Below are positions 1 to 10,749 of a stretch of DNA of 64,000 bases, in pieces. How positions within the stretch are numbered: position 1 is the first letter of the stretch; each line of letters starts with the position of its first letter. Position numbers and translations under genes: made by a program. The DNA comes from Patiria miniata. Its lineage: Eukaryota; Echinodermata; Asteroidea; Valvatida; Asterinidae. The DNA lies in contig NW_024037055.1 of assembly GCF_015706575.1 (NCBI RefSeq), positions 11,322,262 to 11,386,261 of the forward strand, read 5' to 3'. The notes beneath the pieces are model-generated. The model had not been told where the DNA came from and made no database searches. It was given only the letters and a program-made list of their open reading frames with translations.

Positions 1-16
1 AGTTGTTTTTAGAAAA

Positions 17-109
17 ATGACAAAGGAAGTAAAGAACGAAAAGGTCAGTGGAAAAGAAGACGGAAGTGAAACTGAAAGGAAGAAAGTGAAGGAAACGCCA
101 AGCACCAAG
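17..109 (+). CDS. UPF3: UPF3 coding exon 1 (first visible; residues 1-31)
   Basis: This exon reads MTKEVKNEKV then a Lys/Glu-rich stretch ending in PSTK, and stops at the donor AAG|GTAGGT. It has 31 whole codons, so the next exon joins in phase 0. Charged, low-complexity N-termini ahead of the RNA-recognition-motif-like domain are normal for UPF3 proteins. UPF3 links the exon-junction complex to UPF2/UPF1 in nonsense-mediated mRNA decay and shuttles between nucleus and cytoplasm. The ATG at 17 has A at -3. Just upstream, bases 6-12 read TTTTTAG, a plausible splice acceptor, and there is no in-frame stop between base 1 and the ATG. This could therefore be the first coding exon behind a 5'-UTR intron, or an internal exon of a longer protein. 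The identification rests on exons 2-7. Confidence 0.75.
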
Positions 110-154
110 GTAGGTAGTCTGAGTAACTAGGATTCTACGAATTGCTTTTCTAAC

Positions 155-870
155 ATTTGGACATGGTCAGGGGATAGTAGAGTTTGAGATCAATAGCCGT
201 ATCGCATTTACCAATAATTTTTTTTTACCATTTTCACTCGTACCCCCAAAACAGTCTTCAAACTGCCGTATGCTTCAGTGGGAATTAAAAATACAAATGG
301 TGGTGGTTAGGTTCACATACCTTTGGAAAGAAAAGAGAAATTTCACCTTCAATTTGGAAACCCATCTTCGTTGTGCTGGAGGCTGCCATCTTGAATTCAA
401 GATGGTGGCCTCCACACATGCCAGAAAAACGAGGATCGGTTTCCCAATTGAACATGAAATTTCTCTTTTCTCCCCTAAGGTACATGTATGTGAACCTAAC
501 CACCACCACCATTTGTATTTTCAATTCCCACCGAAGCCTACAGGGGCTCGTAAAGCCCGGTTCATACTTCATGCGAAAGCGAATGCGAAATGAACTTGAC
601 GTCAGGAAACATTAGCTGCAAAATTTGCCAGAATTGAAATATGTTCAACTTGTATGAATTTGCATCGCGAATACTTGCCATGACATTACAAATTCGCATT
701 CGCTTTCACTTTCGCACCGAGTATGAACTGGGCTTGAGGCAGTTTGAATACTGATTTGGGGGCGAAATCTGAAGATTTTGATTGGGGGTACGAGTGAAAA
801 TGGTTATTTATTAGTAAACGCAATAAGGCTATCGATCTCAGACTGTACTATCGCCCAACCATGTCCAAAT
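155..870. repeat. Large palindromic MITE-like element
   Basis: The sequence folds back on itself. The left arm starts at about 155 (ATTTGGACATGG) and the right arm ends at about 870 with the complement. The apex is near 385-415, where GCCATCTTGAATTC meets its complement GAATTCAAGATGG. The arms carry matching inner blocks: TCACTCGTACCCCC near 236 and its complement near 785, and TTAGGTTCACATAC near 308 and its complement near 490. The right arm is longer because a second element is inserted in it (553-735). No protein is expected. The superfamily is not assigned. Confidence 0.8.
553..735. mobile_element. Small TIR element nested in the palindrome
   Basis: The left end reads AAGCCCGGTTCATACTTCAT and the right end, read on the other strand, AAGCCCAGTTCATACTCGGT. 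Inside both, GCGAAAG and GCGAATGCGAA motifs repeat as a subterminal inverted repeat. Comparison with the uninterrupted left arm of the surrounding palindrome shows that this block is extra. AGG occurs on both sides (near 543 and 737), a possible 3-bp target duplication. It has no coding capacity, so it is a non-autonomous DNA transposon. Confidence 0.65.
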
Positions 871-894
871 AAGCAGACTGCGACTACTGGGACA

Positions 895-1060
895 TGTTGT
901 GCGATGTGGCGACGAAGTCCCAGCAAAGTGTTGCATAACAAACTCTTCAGCATGCTTCACAAGCTGAACGTTCCAGATGGCATGGAAAGGTTGATTGAAC
1001 ATCTTTACAATTAAAGGGAATGTACAACCTTTGCTTTTGCTGAAATTTTTGGAAATTAAT
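895..1060 (+). pseudogene. LINE reverse-transcriptase fragment, part 1
   Basis: The conceptual peptide includes LFSMLHKLNVPDGMERLIEH, followed after a stop by RECTTFAFAE. It resembles the stretch between RT motifs A and B in non-LTR retrotransposons, where a thumb-like 'L..LNVP.G...LI..LY' segment is common. It is short and decayed. A second RT piece (1935-2051) lies about 900 bp downstream in the same orientation. The two probably belonged to one LINE copy split by a later repeat insertion. The clade is not assigned. Confidence 0.45.
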
Positions 1061-1504
1061 GGATTTGGAGGATTAGTATGTTAAAGCAAATATTGTTACA
1101 CTGACTTGTTTCACGTTTTGGGTTCGTAGATGCTGGAAAAACCAAGAAAACCAATCATATTCTTGTAGTCTGGTTCGCTGACCCCACTTAAGATGAAACA
1201 GAGCAATTTATAGACTTTGGGGAATGGTAAGACTTGTACCTCTTCACAGTTGTGTAATCAATTGCAAAGAAAATGCGGAATAACTAATGAAAAATGATGA
1301 GCAGTTTTTGAAAAAAGCCAGTTTTCTTCAATGCTGGTCGGCCGACCAGCATTGGAAAAATACAACTTTTCTTGAAAATGCACACCACGAGCCACAACTT
1401 TACAGGATGCTTTAGACTGTCATTCCTTAACAATCTAGTAAGGTATTACATGATAATTTGATCGTTTCGTTTTTTGATGTTTGCAATTTTGTATCTTCCC
1501 TTTA

Positions 1505-1935
1505 ACGAAGCCCCTAGTACAATCGGGGAGCTCGATAGTCCAAAGATTCGATAGTCCGAAGGCTCGATAGTCCGAAGATTCTTTAGTCCGAAAGTTCGAT
1601 AGCCCGAATGCACAAAATGCCCATAAGAGGGGGTTTGTTAGTCCGAAATTGAAATAAGGTTCGTTAATCAGAACATTTGAAGCAATAGTCCGAAGGTTCA
1701 TTAGTCTGAAGGTTTGGAAGTCTGAATTTAGAATAAGGTTAATTAGTCCAAAGGTTCAATAGTCCGAAGGTTTATTATTCCGAATCGACAATGAGGTTCG
1801 ATAGTCCAAATCGACAATATAGTCCTTTTGTCCATCGGACTATCAAACTTTATCATCAATTCGGACTATCGAACACTATTGTCTATTCGGACTATTGGAC
1901 CTTCGGACTATTTAACCTTCGGGCTGTTAACCGGT
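1505..1935. repeat. Inverted array of a GATAGTCCGAA motif
   Basis: From about 1530 to 1805 the motif TTCGATAGTCCGAAGG recurs roughly every 16-30 bases with drift. From about 1830 to 1925 its complement (TTCGGACTATCGAA) recurs instead. The unit is itself partly palindromic (TTCG...CGAA). The whole block therefore forms a clustered, inverted minisatellite. It may be the inside of a palindromic transposon that split the LINE fragment on either side. Confidence 0.7.
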
Positions 1936-2051
1936 ACAATCACCTGGAATGGACAAAAGACACCCCCCTTCAACACTCCTTTTGGAGTATTAAGCAGGGA
2001 TGCTCAATCTCATCAGCATTGTTCAATCTCTACACAGATCACCTCAATTAA
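1935..2051 (+). pseudogene. LINE reverse-transcriptase fragment, part 2
   Basis: The conceptual peptide contains SIKQGCSISSALFNLYTDHL, which matches RT motif B of LINEs (usual form 'G(V/I)KQGCPLSPxLFNLY'). It follows the inverted array directly. It looks like the continuation of the fragment at 895-1060. It is too short to classify further. Confidence 0.55.
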
Positions 2052-2059
2052 TTTTCATC

Positions 2060-3137
2060 TAATTAGATTTTAATTCCGTGCTGTACGACTTTTTATGCGT
2101 GTGTCCCGTACAACACTTCATACTAATTGTCTGTCCGTGTGTGTTGGCGGGCCAACACTGCGTTATGGGGAAGTTTCTCATTATTAGGGTAATTAGAACC
2201 AAGTTGTGGGCACTTTCTGCTGTCCACATATTGTCTTCAGCCACATAGTACCATGGGACAACTCGTGTGTAGTCCCCACAGTTACAGACAAGAATGTGTG
2301 GGCGTACACTACATAGGCCTACACCCTGAGAACCGACAGACAAAGTGAAAACAACAGATTCTTTGTTGACCTTGATCGTTCGTCTTCTGTTGAAATCGAT
2401 CGTGCGTTTATGTGCCTAGTCTATGGGAGAGTGTACAAAGACAAAGGAAAAGACAATACGGGTAGCTTGTCCTCGGGAGTTATGTCAAACACAACTGTAT
2501 ACATGTATGCATACACGTGCACATAGTAATTTGTAGTTTGGTTTTTAGTCCAGTAAGAATTGACATAAAACGTTAGTGCCCCTAACATTTTAGTTCACAA
2601 CCAAATATTTACTCAAAAACCTTTTATAGTTGCCATGACGAACACGCACACAAAATTCTACCAATTTTGTGCCTTGGGGAAATATAATTTTTAAGCTCTT
2701 AAAAATGCCAATTTCTACACTACACTGAAATGTCCTGTGACCCAATTATGGATGCCCAGGTTAGAACAAGGTTAATCCTAAATTGTCAGATTCCAATACG
2801 GGCAAGAGAGCATGGCAGCTTCCACAAACACCTGTAAACTGAAACTCGTGTAGCAAGTTGTTCCTAGTAATTTCATGACCACAGACTTGATTATTGCAAT
2901 TAATATAATAAAATTGATATTAATTTAACCGAATTGATATTATTTTATCGCCAGACAAATTAACTTGCTGTCAAACTCCCTTATCTGATTTTATGCATTT
3001 AAGGGACTTTTTTAAGTATTTATATTTCTGTTAAAAAGTTATTCTGAATAGTTTCACAGCAATTTACACAGAGGTTTACCCCAAGTTTGTTTCTGCTATG
3101 GAAATTTTTCAAAAAAAGGGGTATCGGGGGTGGGGGG
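2060..3137. other. Intron 1 sequence, no gene seen
   Basis: No convincing coding frame appears on either strand. Around 2375-2500 a stretch (GTGCCTAGTCTATGGGA and neighbours) resembles the duplicated unit at 33672-34090, so it is probably a fragment of the same Helitron-like family. The remainder is AT-rich intronic sequence. Confidence 0.5.
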
Positions 3138-3345
3138 AACCCAGAGTTGTAATGACTCGAGTCAATGACTCAATTCGAGTCCGACTCGAGTCACAATTTT
3201 TGGTGACTCGACTCAACTCGAGCCCCTAAGGGCAAATGACTCGACTGGACTTGAGTCACTGCGAGCAAATGACTTGACTCGACTCGAGTTCCTTATCAGA
3301 ATAACTCAACTCGACTCGAGGAAGGTTAATAAGACTCCAGTCCCA
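3138..3345. repeat. GACTCGAGTC-rich low-complexity block
   Basis: The block is packed with ACTCGAGTC and its near-palindromic variants. It begins CAGAGTTGTAATGACTCGAG, which resembles hAT-type termini made of the same motif. I see no matching right end, so it is either a truncated element or a simple minisatellite. Confidence 0.6.
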
Positions 3346-4872
3346 AAAATAAAAGCAAAACTTTGCAAAAATTATTTGCAATGACTTACGCCGTTTCGTA
3401 TTTTTGTGTTCACGTCACGTTAGAATGTTCCCGAATACATACATGCGTGGTTTGATCAGTGTCTGCATTAGTTGAATGGCGATCAGCTGGCAAATCAATT
3501 TTAGCATCTGAAAGATAAACAGTATCAGGTACAGTTCAAATGTTCAACATCTACACAAACTTTTGATTTAAAACTTCACTCTTTTTATAGAAATGACCAA
3601 ACACATCCTTCCCATTGAAGTACAAAATGTACAATTGAGGTTTTAGCACAGCACTGAGTTTACATACACTACATTGATAATAGGAGTACATCACTTCGGA
3701 GTGGTGGTTTTCTTTATACAGTTTTCGATTTTTGAGTTTTTGCATAGGAGGGGGACTTAGGGTAGCCTCATTTTAAAGTAAGGGCACTCAATGAGTTTTG
3801 ACAGTGTAAAGCGAATTTCTGTCAACAAATTCTAAGGGGGGTGGGTTGAAGTGGGGGTGCTATCCCAATATCACCTCCCCCATTTCGTTACTATAAAATG
3901 GTATGCGGTGGAAAAAGTGGAATCAGTTGCTCATTATCTATTGAGGGCATCTCTTTTCGAAAATTTTAAAGAGTTTGAAGGCAGTAGCCATCTGGCATTT
4001 TGATGGTGATGACTGATTATGTCAATGACGATGACAACAATGATGTTCTTACAACTACATGTGAAATGCTTTTGTCATCATAATTTTGGTCATATTTTTT
4101 AGCCTCAAGTGGCCATTTATATTATTTTAAGTTGAAAAGTTACAAGGATTCTTCCCCATTCATTCAAAGCGTAGGATTTCACTTAGTTGTCGGAAATTTG
4201 TTTGTTTGTTTGTTTATTTCCATTTGTACAACAAAATACAATGAGAAATTACAAGAAGTTAATAAATATAAATCAATGATAGAATTAAATAAGTCCAAAT
4301 GGGGTTTACATCCAGAGGAGGTCAAACCCTCCTGTAGCGGAGCACCCAGACTGCTGGTAAGTGCTGCATTGGGTTTGAATGATGATGTTTATTTAGTGAT
4401 ACAGTTACATTAACTGCAGCACACTTATCAATATTAAATAAAGATGTACTTGTTTTTGAGGACAAAAAATGAGATATATTTAGTGCCCTGCTACTTTAAG
4501 ACATGTGCAACAGTTTAAGTTAGTACAAAAGGAAATACATGCATTCTTATATATATTGCACATCCTTTTTGTTTTTTTAATTAATTAACATTCATGTATT
4601 TCCACAGGTTGATTTTGGCTGAATTTTGGAATGGGACCACTGTTCTTGTCTCTTTTGTACTCATTATTCCTTCTACATGATCTATTCAATTCATATTCAC
4701 ATTCTATTCAATTTATTAATCACATAAACTGGCTTCTTGGTGGCAAAAAGTGTCATGGGAACAGTTTGGGCTGCAGGGCATGCATGTATGTGTTTAACAC
4801 AAGTTTTCTTTCTTTTTTTATTGAAAGGAGCTCAATTTTTTATTTTGTGGCAAATGTACACATTTTGTGTAG
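3346..4872. other. Rest of intron 1, no gene seen
   Basis: No exon-like or mobile-element coding sequence was found. The short ORFs here lack family resemblance and codon structure. It ends with the acceptor TTTTGTGTAG in front of exon 2. Confidence 0.5.
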
Positions 4873-4979
4873 GTCGTTATTCGATGCCTTCCTCCTACCC
4901 TGACTGAAGCTGATTTCCTGGAGCAGATTTCCCCACTCCCAGACAATAACTACCTGAGTTTTGTTCAAGCTGACAGAAG
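4873..4979 (+). CDS. UPF3: UPF3 coding exon 2 (start of the RRM-like domain)
   Basis: The exon reads VVIRCLPPTLTEADFLEQ, then ISPLPDNNYLSFVQADR, and ends in phase 2 at the donor AG|GTAGGA. UPF3 family proteins carry 'KVVIRRLPPTLT...F' at the start of their RRM-like domain, which binds UPF2 rather than RNA. The match in order and spacing is strong. The acceptor is TTGTGTAG. Exon 1 ends in Lys, which with VVIR recreates the KVVIR motif across the splice. The exon adds 35 codons plus two bases. The Cys in VIRC, where vertebrates have Arg, is a substitution to note. Variation there is plausible, since the UPF2 interface is mainly on the beta-sheet. Confidence 0.95.
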
Positions 4980-5206
4980 GTAGGATCCTTTAAAAAGCCA
5001 ACAAATCAAATAACTTACTTGTTTTTTTGGGGGGCGATGTATATGTCGTTTCAGGGTTCAATTTATATTTATTGTGTCTCCTAAACAAAGTTTTGAGGGA
5101 CACTTTTAATAACCAGTCCTATATTCTGTGTCCCCTTATTTCCGTTTGACTTACACGTAATGCAGACAAAACGTGTACATAATTTGGATAATATTGGTTG
5201 ATATTT

Positions 5207-6522
5207 ATTTTTATTCCCTGCGGCGAAGCCGAAGGGGCATACTGTTTCCGCCTTGTCCTTCCGTGGGTGGGTGTGAGCTTGTCTTACATACGCAGTGTGG
5301 ACTTCCGAACAAAAGACGTCCACATAATGTAGGTAGCACCGACGTTGTGTGGACTTGCCCACGTCCACACAGTGTTTCCCCATTTCTGGAAAACAGGTTT
5401 AGAGGCATTTTTGGGTTAGGTTTATCTGTAGCAGAATGAAGAGAAACACTAAAGGGAATCATTGAAAAAAAATTGGGTTGTAAGAGTTTTCACAGTTTGA
5501 GAAAAATGAGTTTTTCCACTGGTGTTCCTTAACTACACGAAAAGAAAGGAAAGTCCACACTACGTATGTGAAACAAGTCTGGGTGTGTGTGTGTGTGTGT
5601 GTCCGGACAAATCTTGTCAGCGCGATAACTTGAGAAATACTTTACATATGAACTTCAAATTTGGTTTGTGTATTGTTCTTGGTAATCCTAAGAAACCTAT
5701 TGCATTTGGGGCCGAAAGGTTAAGGGTCAAGGTCACAGTGACTAAAACAAAAGAAATTTTGTCAGCGCGATAACTTGAGAAATACTTTACATATGAACTT
5801 CAAATTTGGTTTGTGTATTGTTCTTGGTAATCCTAAGAAACCTATTGCATTTGGGGCCGAAAGGTCAAGGGTCAAGGTCACAGTGGCTGAAACAATAGAA
5901 ATTTTGTCAGCGCGATAACTTGAGAAATACTTTACGTATGAACTTCAAATTTGGTTTGTGGATTGTCCTTGGTAATCCAAATAGGCATATCGCATTTGGG
6001 GCCAAAATGTCAAGGGTCAAGGTCACAGTGGCTAAAACAAAAGAACTTTTGTCAGCGTGATAACTTGAGATATACTTTACATATGAACTTCAAATTTGGT
6101 TTGTGGATTGTCCTTGGCAATCCTAAGAAACCTATTGCATATGGGGCCAAAAGGTCAAGGGTCAAGGTCACAGTGGCTAAAACAAAAGAATTTTTTCAGC
6201 GCGATAACTTGAGAAATACTCCACATGTGAACTTCAAATTTGGTTTGTGGATCGTTCTTGGTAATCCAAATAGGCCTATCGCATTGGGGGTTGAAAGGTC
6301 AAGGGTCAAGGTCACAGTGGCTAAAACAATAGAAATCTTGTATTTATTCTGAGATATAGGAATTAGGGATTAATTCATATAAAACCTACAGAAGGCGCTA
6401 ATGCTGTCAATGAACGTTCCATGTGACCAAGGTACATGTAAGTTGATGTTAAAAGAGTGGTGTTATGTCATGGGAACTGTCACGGTTGCGGGGCATTTGT
6501 GTTTGTAAATACACCTGACTTG
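5207..6522 (+). mobile_element. Helitron-like (Helentron-type) non-autonomous repeat with internal tandem units
   Basis: It begins with a small hairpin region (CCCTGCGGCGAAGCCGAAGG then GGCATACTG), passes through a GTGTGT tract and five 145-bp units, and ends with the hairpin GTGTTTGTAAATACAC followed by CTGACTTG|T. The same 3' end, hairpin plus CTGACTTG then T, recurs at 10747 and 36560, which defines the terminus. A terminal hairpin a few bases before a CTxG end, insertion before T, and a minisatellite core are typical of non-autonomous Helitron and Helentron elements. Orientation was taken from the hairpin end. The superfamily call is inference, because no Rep/helicase gene is present. Confidence 0.65.
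5614..6340 (+). repeat. Five tandem 145-bp units
   Basis: Units begin at 5614, 5759, 5904, 6049 and 6194 with TTGTCAGCGCGATAACTTGA or a close variant. Each contains CTTGGTAATCC and GGTCAAGGTCACAGTG. The period is an exact 145 bp with only substitutions between units. Partial copies occur at 10558-10740 and 36145-36378. The 133-codon open frame running through here is a by-product of the repeat, not a gene. Confidence 0.93.
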
Positions 6523-6884
6523 TTGTTATGGTTTTTATTTTGTTTAATTTGTTAAATTTTTTGACAAATCTCATGTTCCCAGCAATTTTATTGTCATTCT
6601 GAGACCGATGCTAAAACGGTAGTACGGCTGAGTTAGCTTTGATCATCTGTACCGAATATCATTAAAAATGCATCAAACACAGTTAAGCCTCTTAGGACTT
6701 ATTCCTCTTTTTGACTATAGTTTACGCTTTGAATATTCATATGAAAAATCATCAAAATCTGTTTCCCAAACTTTAAACGCAACCCATATCTTAAAAAGAA
6801 ATCTTGTATTTTGTAAGATACCGGTACATGTACCATGCCTTGTACTTACATGTACCCCATCTGCCTTCCAACTTTGTTTTACTG

Positions 6885-7190
6885 GTCATTTTTCACCCAA
6901 CCCTAACAAATTTAAATATTTGGTGTGATGATTAGCCTACATGTATATATGAGATACCCCCAGAACTGAATTATTTTTGCAATTTGGCTAGTTAGTTTTT
7001 GAGATGAACTTTTGGCTAATTAGCATGACATCTGAACTTTAAATACTTGTATCTCCAAAACTATAGCACCTACAAAGTTGTACATCATAGGTCTATTATT
7101 TAAAGCTCTTTGCATGGTCTCCATTTCATGAAATAAAACCAAATTTGTAGCATGAAGCGCAGAGAAATTACTTAATGAAATGACCTTTGA
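6885..7190 (+). repeat. Left arm of a long-inverted-repeat element
   Basis: This arm pairs with the complement of 10750-11098. Matching blocks include TTTTTCACCCAAC, ATATTTGGTGTGA, CCAAAACTATAGCAC and TTCATGAAATAAAACCAAA. Arm identity is moderate, so the element is old. The left terminus is eroded compared with the right, which ends in the motif GGGTCATTCCATG when read inward. Everything between the arms (gypsy fossil, Helitron-like repeats) arrived inside or later. Confidence 0.75.
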
Positions 7191-7465
7191 ATTACAAAAA
7201 TATGTACGCTTCAAATTTTGAAAAGTTTTTTCCAGATGTTGGTTTATGATGTAAGCAACAATCTTGGGAAATTTTTGTGAGGGCGCTCTTAAAGTTATTA
7301 AGTTATGAATTTTTGAAGATAGCATGTCCTGGGAAAAGACCTCATTCACAACACACTTACAATGTACCGGTATATTACATACTGCATATGTGCACGTTCA
7401 ACTGTACATACTGGTACTTGCCCTTAACAGCCCTATGTCCAATGTTTATGCAGCATCTTGCTACA

Positions 7466-9635
7466 TGTAGCTGTAGAACGTGGCGTAGAGTAAGCCAACG
7501 TGGTTATGTTGTAAAGCGCCCTGTTCACCATGTTACGCACATACGATAACCTTGCCAAAAGTCGCCATCTTAAAATAAACACATTGCATTGTCTTCCCAT
7601 AAAACCATCTATTGTCACATTACTACATGGTGGCAGCGGTCTCCGAACCTGCAAAATGCCTTCTAATCCACCCCAAGCAGCAAGACAGCCACAAGTAACA
7701 ACTCATCTCCCGCTACCAGGGAAATTTGATGGCGGAAATGAATCGAAGGCCAAAGTGGATCAAGCGCTATGAACGCTATCGAATAGCATCAGGCCTGACC
7801 AAAAAGCAACAAAGGGAACAGGTGAGCACTTGCTCTATGCTATGGGTGATTGTGCTGATGACATACTAATAACTCTAAGACTCAATGAAGAAATTGCAAG
7901 ATGAAGTCACTTTAATAAACATTATGAAGGCCGCCGTAATGTCATGTCATCGTACAAAAGGCTCGCTTTAACAGACGAAAGCAACAGCCATGGGAACCTA
8001 TCGATGCTTTCATACAGGACCTGTACCGTCTAGCCAACTACTATGAATATGCAGAACTGATAGACAGTCTAGATAGAATAGTCATAGGGGTGTCAGATGA
8101 GAAATTGTCGGATCATCTCCAGTCCAAATCTGACCTCGCCTTTGACAAAGCGGTCCAGTTTTACCGCCAGGCAGAATCACAAAAACAAAACCGAGATGTG
8201 GTGAAAGGTGAAATAAACTCACCTTCACAAATCAATCACCTCCAGTTGTCATCTGCATCGCACATGGTAACGAGTAGAACCGGAAAAGGTAAACGGCAAA
8301 ATGCACGGTCATCTGCCCCACCCAGCCATGGAAGTTGGTGCCCATGGTGTGGGAAAGAATGACATACCCGTACTCACTGCCCTACCAAAGACTGGGCTTT
8401 CTCGAACTGTCACAAAAGAGGGCAGTTCAAAAGTATCTGCCGCAGTTCAAAAGTTCACGAGGTGCATGACCTGCTAGATGATGACTCGGACTTACCATTC
8501 CTCGGTGAATTCTCCAACAACAAAGACTACTGAACAGCCGAGATATCCGTCAATGGACACAAAACATGCTTGAAGTTAGACATTGGGGCAACAGTTTCTG
8601 TCATCAGTGACGCCAAGTCTTTGCTAGCTGGACAGAAACTAAATACAATGAGTTGATCCCTTTGTGGACCAGGCGGCACCCCATTTTCCTGTACTTGGCT
8701 TGCTAACTACAGCATCGGCAGGGACAAATCAAGGAACAACTGTACGTCATCCAAAACCAACACTGTTACTTGCTCAGCAAAAGAGCATGCGTCGAACTTG
8801 GCCTCATCAAACGAATCAATGAGGTCCAACCAAGCTCACCACCAGCCAGTTTCCATACTGAATTTCTAGCTATATTCACGGGTTTGGGCAAACTCAAGAC
8901 AGAGTACCACATCACACTCCGCCCAAATGCCAAGCCTGTGAGTCTACATATGCCAAGGAAAATTCCACATGCGCTACTTCCGAAGGTGAAACTGTAAATC
9001 GAATCAATGCTGAAACAAGGAGTGATTTCGCCAGTGACTGTACCAACTGATTGGTGCTCAGGAATTGTTCCAGTGCCCAAATCAAATGGCACTGTGCGCA
9101 TATGTGTTGACCTCACACAGCTGAACAAACGGGTCGAGCACGAGATTCACCCCATGTCATCCATTGAAAGTCTGGCCAAGCTGGGTAAAAGCACGATATT
9201 CTCCAAGCTCGATGCCAACAGTGGATTCCGGCAACTTCCACTGGATGATCAGTCAAAATTGCTTGCGCCAGTCATCAGGCCCTTCGGTCGATACTGTTTC
9301 AACAGGCTGCCATTCGGCATATGCTCTGCACCAGAAATATTCCAGCAGACAATGTCTGGTATTCTGGAGGGCCGCGAGGGAGTTATATGCCACATATATG
9401 ACGTACTCAACCACCGTACATCTCAAGCTGAACATGATCACAGGGTGAGAGTAACCCTACAATGACTGCAAGAAGCAGGACTAACACTCAGTAACAAGTG
9501 TGAGTTCACAAGGAACACAATCAAGTTCCGTGATACACAGATACACAGAAAACGTCAGCCATTGCCCAGCTCCCTACACCCACAAACATTACAGAGCTAC
9601 AACGGTTCATGGGCATGGTAAATCAGCTGGGGAAT
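7466..9635 (+). mobile_element. Ty3/gypsy-type LTR retrotransposon fossil (5' LTR, gag, part of pol)
   Basis: Parts in order: a candidate short 5' LTR at about 7466-7627 (TG...CA); a primer-binding-like site TGGTGGCAGCGG directly after it; a gag-like region (about 7655-8360); a zinc-knuckle region (about 8335-8460); a protease-like stretch around 8560-8620; and reverse transcriptase from about 8770. RT hallmarks visible include GVISPVTVPTDWCSGIVPVP, SKLDANSGFRQLPLDD and FNRLPFGICSAPE. The copy stops shortly after the RT domain, where a Helitron-like repeat begins; RNase H, integrase and the 3' LTR are absent. It is a broken fossil with several breaks, of moderate age. It lies between the arms of the long-inverted-repeat element. 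Confidence 0.85.
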
Positions 9636-10181
9636 TCATCGGTGACGTCATCATGGGTTATGTAACGTCACGTTAAAGATTAATAGATTTAATGTTTAAA
9701 AATCAATATAAAACCAACCGTGAGAGACCTAAACTTGATTTTTGCGGGAATTGATAGAATAATCCAGGGTCTTTATTTTTGATTTTATGTGCAAAATCAC
9801 GTGACCCTTCCTTCCGGTTGTAACTGGAAGTGCCTTGTAATTTAAAATTGGTAAAAGATGTGAACTTGCTTTAAATGATGTATGCTGTGGCTAAGTTTAA
9901 ACAAAATTTATGGTGACGTCATAAAATATTACAGCGCCCTCTAGTGGCAGGTTGTTATAGATGATTATAGATGAAAATTGATGTGACGTCATCAGAACTT
10001 CATCACGTGACATGTGACATCATAATTCAAAGCCCTATAAGAATATAATCACATACTTGCCACCATTTATTATAAACAGAACTACAAATCCTTCCTTGAT
10101 GGAACTTATACTTGAAACTTTACATGTCACAAAAAAAAGATGCTGAAACAGCCTTGTGTTTGTCCGAAAACATAAGTCTAG
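9636..10181 (+). mobile_element. Helitron-like repeat, TGACGTCA family, ending CTAG
   Basis: Its 5' side starts abruptly in a TGACGTCATCATGGG block beside the gypsy fossil. It ends with the imperfect hairpin CTTGTGTTT...AAACATAAG, then T and CTAG, with T following. The same architecture closes the copies at 23389, 37968, 40976 and 50841. A terminal hairpin followed by CTRR and insertion before T is the Helitron 3' signature. No protein is encoded. Confidence 0.7.
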
Positions 10182-10747
10182 TTATTTTTATGCCCCTTCC
10201 GTGTGTGTGTGTGCGTGTGAGTTTGTCTTACATTCCCTATGTGGACTTGTGAACAAGAGATGTCCACATAATGTAGGTTGTGTTAACGTTATGTGGACTA
10301 AGCCGTGTCCACATAAGGTTTTGCCCTTTCTGGAAAACAGGTTAAGAGGCATTTTTGGGTTAGGTTTATCTGTAGCAGAATGAAAAAAAAACACTATAGG
10401 GAATCATAGAAAAAAAAATTGGGTTAAAAGAGTTTTCACAGTTTAAGTAAAGTTATTTTTTGTACCGAGTTGTCTTAACTACACGAAAACAAAGGAATGT
10501 CCACACAAGGTATGTAACGTAAACCTGGGTGTGTGTGTGTGTGTGTGTCCGGACAAATCTTGTCAGCGCGATAACTTGAGAAATACTTAACATATGAACT
10601 TCAAATTTGGTTTGTGTATTGTTCTTGGTAATCCTAAGAACCTTTTGCATTTGGGGCTGAAAGGTCATGGGTCAAGGTCACAGTGACTAAAACAAAAGAA
10701 ATTTTGTCAGCGCGACAACTTGAGAAATACTTGACACACCTGACTTG
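10182..10747 (+). mobile_element. Helitron-like repeat, second family, directly abutting the previous one
   Basis: It starts immediately after CTAG with TTATTTTTATGCCCC, carries a GTGTGT tract and about 1.2 copies of the 145-bp unit, and ends ACACCTGACTTG|T like the copy at 5207-6522. Its middle has a deletion that joins the second unit to the terminal segment. The head-to-tail junction without spacer is typical of Helitron insertion preference. Confidence 0.65.
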
Positions 10748-10749
10748 TT

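Noticed and set aside
270-593. 107- and 95-codon ORFs on opposite strands with nearly the same peptide
   Set aside because: They mirror each other because the sequence is a palindrome; no family resemblance.
5951-6352. 133-codon open frame with repeated peptide-like blocks
   Set aside because: It lies wholly in the 145-bp tandem array; 145 is not a multiple of three, so the same sequence is read in shifting frames. It is a repeat by-product.
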